DNA of 64,000 nucleotides from Manis javanica (taxonomy: Eukaryota; Chordata; Mammalia; Pholidota; Manidae), in assembly GCF_040802235.1 (NCBI RefSeq), contig NC_133157.1, forward strand, positions 89,576,001 through 89,640,000, read 5' to 3'. The notes under the pieces were generated by a model, which saw only the letters and a list, made by a program, of their open reading frames with translations, did not search any database and was not told where the DNA came from. Positions 23,794 to 35,655 of this stretch are shown here, one piece after another. Numbering within the stretch: the first letter of the stretch is position 1; each line of letters begins with the position of its first letter. The position numbers were made by a program, and so were the translations under genes.

Positions 23794-23809
23794 TTCTCTG
23801 GGATTTTTT
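23794..23809. repeat. Target-site duplication, right copy (16 bp)
   Basis: Identical to 15346-15361. It abuts the L1-B 5' end (GGCGGAGCC on the minus strand), so L1-B is not 5' truncated. Confidence 0.9.
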
Positions 23810-24112
23810 ATATTTCCTCAACTAAATTCACATGTATTCTGGAACCAGCTGGAAGTTGCCTTAATGTACAAACTGCACTGATGAGATAATCTATAGAAAA
23901 ACACTTTAGTAGCCATAATCTGTGAAGCCCTAGATGATGTCAGATATTTCTTCTTGTTTTTTATAAGGTGCTATGTGGCATTATAATTTCATATATAAGC
24001 AGCAAATGAAAATTATGATTTATGAGAACATTGAATAATTGCAGGGTTTTTTTCCACTGTCAAACAGAGTGAGACAGGGTTACAGAATATTTTCAACATT
24101 CAAGAAAATATG

Positions 24113-25136
24113 AGAGGAGCCAAGATGGCAGCATGAGTAGGGCAGTGGAAATCTCCTCCCCAAACTGTATATATGTTGGAAAATATAAGAAATATAACAA
24201 TATTCCTAAAAGAGAGACCAGTGGATACAGTACAACAGCCAGGCTACATCTACATTTGTGAGAACTCAGCACCTCATGAAAGGGTAATATAGAAGCCACT
24301 GCCCAGCAAGACCCAAGCTCTCCCCCAACCCCAGCTCCCTGGTGGAAAGAAAGGAGTCAGAGTGGGGAGAGAGTGGAGGCCCTGAACTGCTAAATAACCA
24401 GCTCTAATAATCTGCACTGGGAGCACAGACACACACTGCATGGTGTGCTGGATATTAGAGAAACAGAAAAGCAAAATCTGCAATTGGGTCCCCACAACCA
24501 GCTACCCTGGGGAAAAGAAAAGTGAGTGCTTTTTGAAAGTCTTAAAGGGACAGGGACCTCACAGCTGGATGGAAGCCTCCCAGCACACTCAACCCAGCAG
24601 GCTGGGAATTCTAAGAAACTTCAGGTGTCCCAGCCCCCTGGGTGGCAATGCACCCCTGAAGCTCCTCACGGTGATAAGCAGCCTGCCAGTCATTCCCCTG
24701 GCTGGTGCAGCCCAGACACAGAGGCCAAGCAGCCGGAGAGCGGTTGCACAGGCCCACAGTGGCCAAGAAGCCAGAGAGAGGCCATGCCCACAGCAACCGC
24801 CCAGAATCTGTTCCCTGCCCACAGCCACCTGGGCCAGACCCAGAGGCTGCCACTGGTGCGCAACTGCCCAGCGCAGGCAGAGGAAACTGGGGTAAGGCAT
24901 GAAGGGGCGCCATTCTCACAGGAGAGCACACGACATGCCTGCCACTCCCTGCAGGGCTCTGGGCTATCCTGATGGTGACCCCGCCCATGGCAGTTTAGTG
25001 GATTAATCAGGAGGCTGCTCCAGTTGTGCAGGTAACCAACACAGGCAGTGGAGAAGGGCAAGGCAACAAGCAAGCAGGAAAGGTTTATTCTCCCAGCTGA
25101 CACACATACTGCCTGCCTACAGCTAATTCTATCTCC
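24113..25136 (+). promoter_or_regulatory. L1-C 5' UTR with YY1-type site
   Basis: The YY1-type GCCAAGATGGCAGC is at about 24118-24131. Several 100-150-codon open frames on both strands here (for example 24440-24895 and 24690-25103) reflect high GC content. I do not call them genes. Confidence 0.75.
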
Positions 25137-25984
25137 ATGAAAAGGCAGAAGAATTTGGTCCAGTCCAGAATTACGCAGAAAACCCCCAAGAGAGGCCCTG
25201 AAAAGACAGATTAACCAATCTTCCTGAAAAAGAATTCAAAATAAAGGTCATACCATGCTGATGGACATGCAGAGAAATATGGAAGAGCTAAAGGATCAAG
25301 TTGTGGGGGGAGAATACAGAAATAAAACAATCTCTGGCAGGACTTAAGAGCAGACTGGATAAGGTGCAAGAGGCCATTAATGGAATAGAAATCAGAGAAC
25401 AGGAACACAGAGAAGCTGAGGTAGAGAGAGATAAAAGGATCTCCAGGAAGGAAAGAATATTAAGAGAATGGTGTGACCAATCCAAACAGAACAATATTTG
25501 CATTATAGGAGTACCAGAAGAAGAAGAAGAGAGAAAAAGGGATAGAAAGTGTCTTTGAAGAAATAATTGCTGAAAACTTCCCCAAATTGGGGTAGGAAAT
25601 AGTCTTTTCCATGGAAGACCACAGAACTCCCAACACAAGGGACCCAAGGAGGACAACACGAAGACTTATAATAATTAAGATGGCAAAGATAAAAGACAAT
25701 AACAGAGCATTAAAGCAGCCATAGAGAGAAAAAAGGTCATCTACAAAGGAAAACCCATTAGGCTATCATCAGACCTCTCAACAGAAACCTTACAGGCCAG
25801 AAAAGAATGGCATGATATATTTAATGCAATGAAACAGAAGGGCCTTGAACCAAGAATACTGTATCCAGCATGAATATCATTTAAATATGAAGGAGAGATT
25901 AAACAATTCCCAGACAAACAAAAGTTGAGGGAATTTGCCTCCCACAAACCACCTCTACAGGATATTTTAAAGGGACTGCTCTAG
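25137..25984 (+). pseudogene. L1-C ORF1 pseudogene
   Basis: ATG at 25137 (MKRQKNLVQ), stop position TAG at 25982-25984 by homology to L1-B. The 848-bp span is not a multiple of three, so at least one frameshift exists; the coiled-coil piece 25301-25558 ends at a stop near 25558. The C-terminal words (REWHDIFNAMKQKGLEP) appear in another frame after 25780. Confidence 0.9.
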
Positions 25985-26296
25985 ATGGAAGCACTCCTAA
26001 GGCTAAATAGATGTCAACAGAGAAAATAAAATCACAACAAAGAAAGCAGGCCAACCAAATACTAACTAAAGGGAAAAAATAAAATCAACTACTCACAAAA
26101 AGAGTCAAAAGAAACACAAAAGAGTACAGAATAAAACACCTAACATACAAAGAATGGAGAAGAAGGAATAAGAAGGGAGAGAAATAAAGAATCATCAGAC
26201 TGTGTCTATAATAGCTAATAAAAGAGTTAAGTTAGATGGTTAGATAGTAAAGAAGCTACCCTTGAACCTTTGGTAACAATGAATCTAAAGCCTGCA

Positions 26297-29200
26297 ATGG
26301 CAATAAGTATGTATCTTTCAATAATCACCCTAAATGTAAATGGACTGAATAAACCAATCAAAAGAAACAAAGTAATAGAATGGTTAAAAAAACAAGACCC
26401 ATCTATATGCTGCTTACAAAAAGTCAAGACTAAAAGTCAAGAGATGGAAAAAGATATTTCATGCAAACAATAGGGAGAAAAAAGCAGGAGTTGCAGTACT
26501 TGTATCAGACAAAACAGACTTCAAAACAAAGAAAGTAACAAGAGATAAATAAGGACATTACATAATGATAAAGGGGTCAGCCCAACAAGAAGGATTTATA
26601 TATATTTATAAATATATATGCACCGAATACAGGAGCACTAGCATATGTGAAACAAATACTAACAGAATTAAAGGAGGAAATAGAATGCAATGCATTCACT
26701 TTAGGAGACTTCAACACACCACTCACTCCAAAGGACAGATCCACCAGACAGAAAATAAGTAAGGACACAGAGGCACTGAACAACACACTAGAACAGATGA
26801 CAGACATCTACAGAACTCTACACCCAAAAGCAGCAAGATACACATTCTTCTCAAGTGCACATGGAACATTTTCCAGAAGAGACCACATACTAGGCCACAA
26901 AATGAGCCTCAGTAAATTAAAAAAGATTGAAATTCTACCAACAAACTTCTCAGACCACAAAGGCATAAAACTAGAAGTAAATTGTACAAAGTAAACAAAA
27001 AGGCTCACAAAAACATGGAGGCTTAACAACATGCTCCTAAATAATCAATGGATCAATGATTAAATTAAAACAGATATCAAGCAATATATGGAGACAAATA
27101 ACAGCAACAGCACAAAGGCCCAACTTCTGTGGGACGCAGCGAAGGCAGTTCTAAGAGGAAAGTATATAGCAATCCAGTCCTATTTAAAGAAGGAAGAACA
27201 ATTCCAAATAGTCTAAATTCACAATTATTGAAACAGGAAAAAGAAGAACAAATGAGACCCAAAGTCAGCAGAAGGAGGGTCATAATAAAGATCAGAGAAG
27301 AAATAAATAAAATTGAGAAGAATAAAACAATAGAAAAAATCAATGAAACCAAGAGCGGGTTCTTTGAGAAAATAAACAAAATAGATAAGCCCCTAGCCAG
27401 ACTTATTAAAAGAAAAAGAGAATCTACACACATCAACAGAATCAGAAACGAGAAAGGATATATCATGATGGACCCCATAGAAATACAAAAAATTATTAGA
27501 GAATACAATGATAATCTATTTGCTAACAAGCTGGAAAACCTAGAAGAAATGGACAACTTCCTAGAAAAATACAACCTTCCAAGACTGACCAAGGAAGAAA
27601 CAGAAAATCTATACAGACTAATTACCAGCGATGAAATTGAATTCGTAATCAAAAAAGTACCCAAGAACAAAACCCCAGGGTCAGATGGATTCACCACTTT
27701 CACCACTGAATTTTCTCAGACATATAGAGAAGACATAATACCCATTCTCCTTAAAGGTTTCCACAAAATAGAAAAAGAGGGAATACTTCCAAACCAATTC
27801 TATGAAGCCAGCATCACTCTAATACCAAAACCAGGCAAAGACAGCACCAAAAAAGAAAATTACAGACAAATATCCCTGATGAACATAGATGCAAAAATAC
27901 TCAACAAAATATTAGCAAACTGAATTCAAAAATACATCAAGGGATCACACACCATGATCAAGTGGGATTCATCTCCGGGATGCAAGGATGGTACAACATT
28001 TGAAAATCCATCAACATCATTCACCACATCAACAAAAAGAAGGACAAAAATCACATGATCATGTCCATAGACACCGAAAAAGCATTCGACAAAATTCAAC
28101 ATCGATTCATGATAAAAACTCTCAACAAAATATGTATAGAGGGCAAGTACCTCAACATAATAAAGACCATATACAACAAACCCACAGCCAACATCATACT
28201 TTACAGTGAGAAGCTCAAAGCTTTTCCTCTAACATTGGGAACAAGACAGGGATGCCCACTCTCCCCACTGTTATTCAACATAGTACTGGAGGTCCTAGCC
28301 ATGGCAATCAGACAAAACAAAGAAATACAAGGAATCCAGATTGGTAAAGAAGAAGTCAAACTGTCACTATTTGCAGATGACATATTGCACATAAAAAACC
28401 CTAACGTCTCCACTCCAAAACTACCAGAACTGATATCGGAATACAGCAAAGTTGCAGGATACAAAATTAACACACAGAAATCTGTTGCTTTCCTATACAC
28501 TAATGATGAACTAGCAGAAAGAGAAATCAGGAAAACAATTCCATTCACAATAGCATCAAAAAGAATAAAATACCTAGGAATAAACCTGACCAAGGAAGTG
28601 AAAGACCTATACCCTAAAAACTGCAAGACACTCCTAAGAGAAATTAAAATGGGCACTAACAAATGGAAACTCATCTCATGCTCTTGGCTAGGAAGAATTA
28701 ATATTGTCAAAATGGCCATCCTGCCTAAAGCAATCTACAGATTCAATGCAATGCCTATCAAAATACCAACAGCATTCTTCAATGAACTGGAACAAATAGT
28801 TTTAAAATTCATACGGAACCATAAAAGGCTCTGAATAACCAAAGCAATCCCAAGAAGGAAGAATAAAGCAAGGGGAATGTCACTCCCCAACTTCAAGCTG
28901 TACTACAAAGCCACAATAATCAAGATAATTTGGTACTGGCACATGAACAGACCCACAGACAAGTCGAACAGAATAGGCAGCCCAGATATTAACCCAAACA
29001 TATATGGTCAATTAATATATGATAAAGGAGCTATGGACATATAATGAGGAAATGACAGCATCTTCAAAAACTGGTATTGGCAAAACTGGACAACTACATG
29101 TAAGATAATGAAACTGGATCACTGTCTAACCCCATAGACAAAAGTAAATTTGAAATGGGTCAAAGACCTGAATGTAAGTCATGAAACCATAAAACTCTTA

Positions 29201-29830
29201 GAAAAAAACATAGGCAAAAATCTCTTGGACATAAACATGAGGGATTTCATGAACTTATCTCCCCAGGCAAGAGAAACAAAAGCAAAAATGAACAAGTGGG
29301 ACTACATCAAACTGAAAAGCTTCTGTACAGTAATGGGCACCACTAATAGAACAAAAAGGCATCCTACAGTATGGAAGAATATATTCATAAATGACAGATT
29401 TGATAAAGGATTGACATCCAAAATATATAAAGAGCTCATGCACCTCAACAAACAAAAAGCAAATAATTCAATCAAAAAATGGTGAGAGGTGCTGAGCAGA
29501 CAGTTTTCCAAAGAAGCAATTCAGATGACCAACAGACACATGAAAAGATGCTCCACATTGCTAGTTATCAGAGAATTGCAAATTAAGACCACAATGAGGT
29601 ATCACCTCACACCAGTAAGGATCGGATCACCACCATCCTAAAGACACAGAACAACAAATGTTGGCGAGGATGTGGAGAAAGGGGAACCCTCCTACACCTC
29701 CTACACTGCTGGTGAGAACGTAAATTAGTTCAACGATTATGGAAGGCAGTATGGAAGTTCCTCAAAATACTCAAAATAGAAATACAATTTGACCCAGGAA
29801 TTCCACTCCTAGGAGTTTACCCTAAGAATC
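26297..29830 (+). pseudogene. L1-C ORF2 pseudogene, C-terminus missing
   Basis: The start region MAISMYLSIITLNVNGLN begins at about 26297. Open pieces are 26297-26473, 26647-26994 (GDFNTPL, FSDHKG), 27129-27923 (linker and RT start, [10 protein letters not shown]), 28055-28834 (RT core with [14 protein letters not shown] and LSLFADD, where one residue of the usual DDM is lost) and 29150-29485. Multiple stops and frameshifts separate them. The sequence ends before the usual C-terminus. Confidence 0.92.
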
Positions 29831-31759
29831 TACTCTGTGACTAACACAATCAACCAACTAGACCTAATTTACACTTATGGAATATTTCACCTAAGAGCAG
29901 TAGAATAGACATTCTTTTTGAGAATACATGTTACATGGATCACATATCCTGTATGCTGGGCCATAAAATAAGGGTAAAAATAATCTCTAAGTCAATATAT
30001 TACAGAATATGTAATTATCATAATATCACAAATACCACAAAATTAAAAATCAATTGCAATGAGATATCCAGAATATTTTCATGTATTAGGAAACTGTTAC
30101 ACACTTAAAAAGAATCAGTCAAATAAAAAATTAATCATGAGGGAATTAGAAAATACATTGAATTGAATGATAGTGAAAACAAAACAAAAATTTTTGAGGC
30201 ATAGCTAAATCAGTACTTAGAAGGAAATGTTTATCTTTAAAAGTCTTATTAGAAAAGAAAATTTAAATTCAATAACCTAAGTATCTAACTTAATAAAAAA
30301 TAACAGAAAAGGAAAAACTAATGTTACAAAAGGAGAAAAGAGGTATAAAACAAAAATATAAGAGCAGAAAACAATAAAGTTGAAAACACAGCTTACCATA
30401 TTTCAGGAATGAAAGAGGCAATGTAGCAACAAATCCTATAGACATTAACTATATGTGATGACTATTATGAGTATCATTACAAATTCAAATTTAGCCAATA
30501 AAACTAAAAACTTAGATGAAAAAGACAAATGCCTTGAAAAACAATTTACCAGAATGGCAAAACAGTAGAAAAACTTGATAGCCCTTTATTTTTTGAAGAA
30601 ATAGCATTTGTATCTAAAAAATGTTTTCATGAGTGACTCTAGACCTAGATGTTTTTACTCATGAATTTTGACAACACTTAAGGGATAAAAATCACCAAAC
30701 TTAGAGAAACTATTTAGAAAATACCAGCAGTAACACTTACACATTTTATGAGTCTCAAAATAGTACCAAATCCTGAAAAGTAAATTGAAAATATGAAAAT
30801 TATAAAGCAGTATTCCTCATGAACAAAATATTAACAAATTAAACCTATTATCTTATTTATCTATTTATGATTATATATATGTTTAGGGTATATTCCACGA
30901 ATTCAAGTTTGGTTTAAAATTTTAAAACCAGTAATGTAATTTGCTACATTAACCAAATAAGGTAGACAAGAAATGGTCATCTTGTTAGATGGAAAGGAAG
31001 TATGAGATGAAATTCAATGAAAATTCATGGGAAAAAAATTCTCAGCAAACCAGGAATTGAAGGGGAAGTCTTTCATTTATTAAAATGCATTTGAAATGTA
31101 TAAGAATATAAAAATGAATGAAAAAATATTTGCAAGGCCATGGAACATGAGGCAACAGGATATAAAATTGTACAGATTTTTATATATTGGTGCCAAAGTT
31201 AGGAAAAGAGAATAAAAATTTCATTTAGCATTTTATATAAAAATACAAAATAGTAAGTAATTTATTGAAAGATATACAGGACTTATAAAATGAGAACCAA
31301 AAAAATTGTTGATGAAAGAATTTGTAGATTGTTTAAATAAGTGGAAAGATGTACTGTTTGTGGATTAGAATACTCAATATCATTAACTTGTCAGTTAGAC
31401 TTGATAGATTCTATGCAATACCAATTAAAATCCCAGTAGGCTTTACTTCTGTTCAAAAAGAATAAGCTGATTTTAAAATGTGTGAAGAAATGCAAATGCC
31501 ATAGCAATCTTGAAAAAGAACAAAATTGGTGAACTTAGATGATCTGATTTAAGGGCTAAGTACACAGTTTTGCTAATCAAAACAGTGTGGTATTGGGGTA
31601 AGGGTAGACAAACAGATAAAATGAACAAAATATAAAGCCTAGAAAGAAACCCTCACATTTCTGGTCGATTGTTTTTTTTTCTTCGGTTTTTTAATTGGAA
31701 TAAAGTTAATATACAATGTTATATTGGTTCCAGATATACAACATAGTGACTCAACAATT

Positions 31760-33213
31760 TTTTTGAGCATAGACTGTTTTATTTATTTATTTACTTACTT
31801 ACTTACTTATTTATTTAGTGTGTATGCACATGTTTTGCACTCATGAAGGTTTCACATGAAAAAACAATGTGGTTACTACATTTACCCATATTACCAAGTC
31901 CCCACCCACACCCATTGCAGTCACTGTCCATCAGCGTAGTAAGATGCCACAGATTCACTATTTGCCTTCTCTGTGCTACACTGTTTTCTCAGTGACCCCT
32001 TCACACCATTTGTACTAAACATAATACCCCTCAATCCCCTTCTCCCTCCCTCCCCACCCGCCTTCCCACACCCACTCCCCTTTGGTAACCACTAGTCCCT
32101 TCTTGGAAACTGTGAGTCTGCTGCTGTTTTGTTCGTTCAGTTTTGTTTCCTTGTTATACTCCACAAATGAGGGAAATCATTTGGCATTTGTCTTTCTCTT
32201 CCTGGCTTATTTCACTGAGCATGATACCCTCTAGCTTCATCCATGTTGTTGCAAATGGTAGCGTTTGTTTCTTTCTTATGGCTGAATAATATTCCATTGT
32301 GTATATGTACCACATCTTCTTTATCCACTCATCTATTGATGGACACTTAGGTTGCTTCCATATCTTGGCTATTGTAAATAGTACTGCGATAAACATAGGG
32401 GTGCATATGTGTTTTTGAATCAGGGATCTTGTATTCTTTGGGTAAATTCCAAGAAGTGGGATTCCCAGTTCAAATGGTATTTCTATTTTTAGTTTTTTGA
32501 GGAACATCCATATTGCTTTCCACAATGGTTGAACTAGCTTACATTCCCACCAGCAGTGTTAGGAGGGTTCCCCTTTCTCTGCATCCTCACCAGCATTTGT
32601 TGTTCTTAGTCTTTTTGATACTGGCCATCCTTACTGGTGTGAGGTGATATCTCATTGTGGTTTTAATTTTCATTTCCCTGATGATTAGTGATGTGGAGCA
32701 TCTTTTCATGTGTCTGTTAGCCATCTGAATTTCTTCTTTGGAAAATTGTCTCATATCCTCTGCCTGTTTTTTAATTGGATTATTTGCTTTTTGGGTGTTG
32801 AGGCATGTGAGTTCTTTATATATTTTGTATGTTAACCCCTTGTCAGATACGTCATTTACAGATATATTCTCCCATACTGCAGTATGTCTTTTTGTTCTGT
32901 TGATGGTGTCTTTTGCTGTACAGAAACTTTTTAGTTTGATGTAGTCCCATGTGTTCATATTTGCTTTTGTTTCCCTTGCCCAAGGAGATGCATTCAGGAA
33001 GAAGTTGCTCATGTTTATACTCAGAAGATTTTTGCCTATGTTGTCTTCTAAGAGTTTTATGGTTTCATGACTTACATTCAGGTCTTTGATCCATTTCGAG
33101 TTTACTTTTGTGTATGGGGTTAGACAGTGATCCAGTTTCATTCTCTTGCATGTAGCTGTCCAGTTTTGCCAACACCAGTTGTTGAAGAGGCTGTCATTTT
33201 CCCATTGTATGAG
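31760..33213 (-). mobile_element. L1-D: 5'-truncated L1 nested inside L1-E
   Basis: About 1.45 kb of antisense L1: a 3' UTR with a TTTA/TTAC simple-repeat tail at the left (31777-31817), then the ORF2 C-terminal part. Minus-strand words: MEYYSAIRKKQTLPFATTWM (32154-32525) and [19 protein letters not shown] (32587-33213). Target-site duplication tgactcaacaatt at 31747-31759 and taactcaataatt at 33214-33226 (two mismatches). It is the youngest layer of the stack. Confidence 0.87.
31777..31817. repeat. (TTTA)n/(TTAC)n microsatellite, L1-D tail
   Basis: Tetranucleotide run of tttattta and ttacttac units at the 3' end of L1-D, probably an expanded poly(A)-derived tail. Confidence 0.85.
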
Positions 33214-34298
33214 TAACTCAATAATTACATACATTACTAGATGCTGGCCACAATAAGTGTAGTTACCCCATTATCTTATGAACATATTACAAATAGTTAT
33301 ATTATCTAGGTTGTATTTCCGTCCCTATGTCTAACTTACTTTACAATTTGCAGTCTGTGCCTCTTTATCACCTATTTTGTCCATCCTCCTCACCCCTTCC
33401 CTATGGTAACCAATAGTCTATTGTCTGTATTTGTGGGTATATTTCTTTTTTTTATTCATTTGGTTGTTTTGTTTCTTAGATTTCACATATAAGTGAAATT
33501 ATATGGTATTTATCTTTCTCCATTGGGCTTATTTCACTTAGCATGATACCTTGTAGGTCCATCCATGTTGTCACAGATGGCAAGATTTTCTTCTTTTTTA
33601 TGGCTGAGTAATATTCCATTGTGTATATGTGCCCCATCTTCTCTATCCATCATCTATTGATGGGCACTTGGTTTGCTTCCATATCATTGCTATTGTAAAT
33701 GATGCTGCAGTGAACATAGGGGTGCATATATCTTTTTGAATTAGTGATTTTGTTTCTTTGGGTAATTCCCAGAAGTGGAATTGCTGGGTTGTATGGTATT
33801 TCTAGTTTTAGTTTTTTGAGGGTGCTCCATATTTACATTCCCATCAACAGTGTAGGAGGGTTCCCTTTTCTCCACATTCTTGCCAACATTTGTTATTTGT
33901 TATCTTTTGCATAGCGGCCATTCTGACTGGTGTGAGATACCAATACCTCATTGTGGTTTTGATTTGTGTTTCCCTAATGATTTTTGGTCAATTGTTTTTG
34001 ACAAATATGATTCTAAGGTCATTCAATAGAGAAAGAGACATTTTTAAACAAAGACCATGGACCAACTATATAAGTTTTTAGGAAAAAATGAATTTTGACT
34101 CCATCTCATACCACACACAAAAATTAATTTAAGACATATAATAGACTAAATTTTAATGTAAACTATAAACTTGCTAAAAGAAAACAGAATGACATATCTT
34201 CATGATTTGGGGAAAGGTAAAGATTTTGTAGATAGGATACAGAGGCACTACATATGAAAATTCTTAAAATGCATAGATTGATTTTCAACAATACTATG

Positions 34299-34708
34299 TG
34301 TAAGGCTGGAGGCACTGGAGGGAGGAAAGCAAGGATAGTGCAAATGGAACAAAGCACCAAATAGCTCTGTGCCATATAAGGAAGGAACGGACAGCTCTTC
34401 CAGGATTCCAGTCCCATGACGTGCCAACAAACCCCGGTTGCAGACCCCCTCCATCCAGAAGGAGGAGACCTCTGGCTGTCCATCATCCAACCCTGAGCCA
34501 ATAAAAAATTCCCCACATACCCCTGGCACAGCCCACTTCCCCCTCCCCTCCTCTGCTTATAAAAACTCCCCACCTATGTGGTTAGGGGCAACTTCTCCAG
34601 CCTGTGTTTCAGACTGGTGAACGTCGCCCGGGAATTGCGCTCAAATAAACTGCCTGGCCCTTTGTTGCCTCTCGTCACCTGCTTATTTCAGTTAGAATTT
34701 ATCCCCCA
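34299..34708 (+). repeat. Solo LTR, gammaretrovirus-like (ERV1 type), 410 bp
   Basis: TGTAAGGC...ATCCCCCA, flanked by a 5-bp duplication CTATG (34294-34298 and 34709-34713), inserted in the ancient L1. TTATAAAAA at 34558-34566 and AATAAA at 34644-34649 give the usual TATA-R-polyA order. No internal sequence remains, so it formed by LTR-LTR recombination. The ERV1 assignment rests on layout and duplication length. Confidence 0.8.
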
Positions 34709-35655
34709 CTATGATCTTGTTTATCAGAGACATCATAGAAAGAGAATGAAAAGTCAAATATATACTGAAAGAAGTATTTCAGAATATTCATGATAGCTTA
34801 CTAATCCACAGTAAAATGTCAAAAAGATCAAAATAATGGTTAAAATATTTGAACTTTACAGAAGAGCATTTATGAATGAACATTAAACAAGTGAGAAATA
34901 CCAGTATTGGTTTTAAGTGAGAGGGAAATGCAGATTAAAACTGAAATGATATACAATTCTTACACCCAGAATAGCCCTAACAGAGAGGGCCTCAGAACAT
35001 CAAAGACTAGTGAGGATGCAGAACAACCAGAACTTTGAGTAGAAAATGGTACAACACTGGAAAACTCTTCTAAAAATGTGAAACATATATCTACTTTTTG
35101 GTACAACAATTCTACTAAAGCATTTACCAAGCAAAATAAAAACATATGCTCAAAGAATAAAAATTAAAAAACTGTACAAGAATGTTGATCATAGCTCTGA
35201 GCTGCCAACAGCACAAATGTCCATTGACATAAAAATGACTGAGTTATAATGGTATATTCACTGTACTGGAATATGACCCAGTAATACAAAAGAATGAATT
35301 ACTCATACATACAACATGGATGAAATGCAAAAACATTGTGCTATGCAAAAGAAACCAAACATATATTAGAGTATATTGGTATGATTCCACTCATGCAGAG
35401 TCCAAAAGCAGGCAGAATTAATCCATGGTGATAGAAACCCACAGTGGCTGCTTCTGGGAGGAGGGGTGGTGGGACAGACCAGGAAGAAACCTGTTGGAAC
35501 TTCAGAGGTGATGGGCATGTTCTCTGTTTCGGTGTGAGTGCTGACTGCATGAGGATAAACATTTAAAAACAACAAAATACCTCATTGAGCTTTACAGTTA
35601 ATTCTTGCACATTCCCCATACATACATTTTACCTCCATAAAAATATTTAAAATCA

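Larger units (their letters stand above)
24113..29830 (+). mobile_element. L1-C: LINE-1, complete 5' end, 3' end missing
   Basis: Sense LINE-1. It starts GAGGAGCCAAGATGGCAGC, has a 5' UTR of about 1 kb with one monomer (about 24480-24580, minus-strand-like gtcttaaagggacagg), a broken ORF1 and a broken ORF2. It stops abruptly at about 29830 inside the ORF2 C-terminal region (after the codons for PLLGVYPKN). No 3' UTR or poly(A) is present, and old L1 sequence in the same orientation follows. It is more decayed than L1-B. Confidence 0.93.
31677..33984 (-). mobile_element. L1-E: antisense L1 nested in ancient L1, itself interrupted
   Basis: L1-E pieces: 31677-31746 (3' UTR with poly-T at left) and 33214-33984. 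It is flanked by a 15-bp target-site duplication: tggtcgattgttttt at 31662-31676 and tggtcaattgttttt at 33985-33999 (one mismatch). It is 5' truncated in ORF2. It is interrupted at 31747 by L1-D. Confidence 0.85.
29831..35655 (+). mobile_element. Ancient L1 (L1M type), sense, split by nested insertions
   Basis: Old, highly diverged L1 in plus orientation occurring as three pieces: 29831-31676, 33985-34298 and 34709-35655. The order is consistent with ORF2 endonuclease region (atcaaccaactagacctaat), RT (aaaacagtgtggtattggg, YYSYAIIKTVWYW-like), the tggtcaattgtttttgacaa region, and finally 3' UTR sequence (caacatggatgaaatgcaaaaacattgtgc). The pieces rejoin exactly when the antisense L1 pair and the solo LTR are removed. 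No open frames remain. Confidence 0.85.

Noticed and set aside
24440..25103. Overlapping 100-150-codon frames on both strands (24440-24895, 24526-24972, 24690-25103)
   Set aside because: They lie in the GC-rich L1-C 5' UTR, overlap each other on both strands and match no family.
34020..34290. Possible separate repeat between L1-E and the solo LTR
   Set aside because: It reads as the continuation of the ancient sense L1 ORF2 after the tggtcaattg site.
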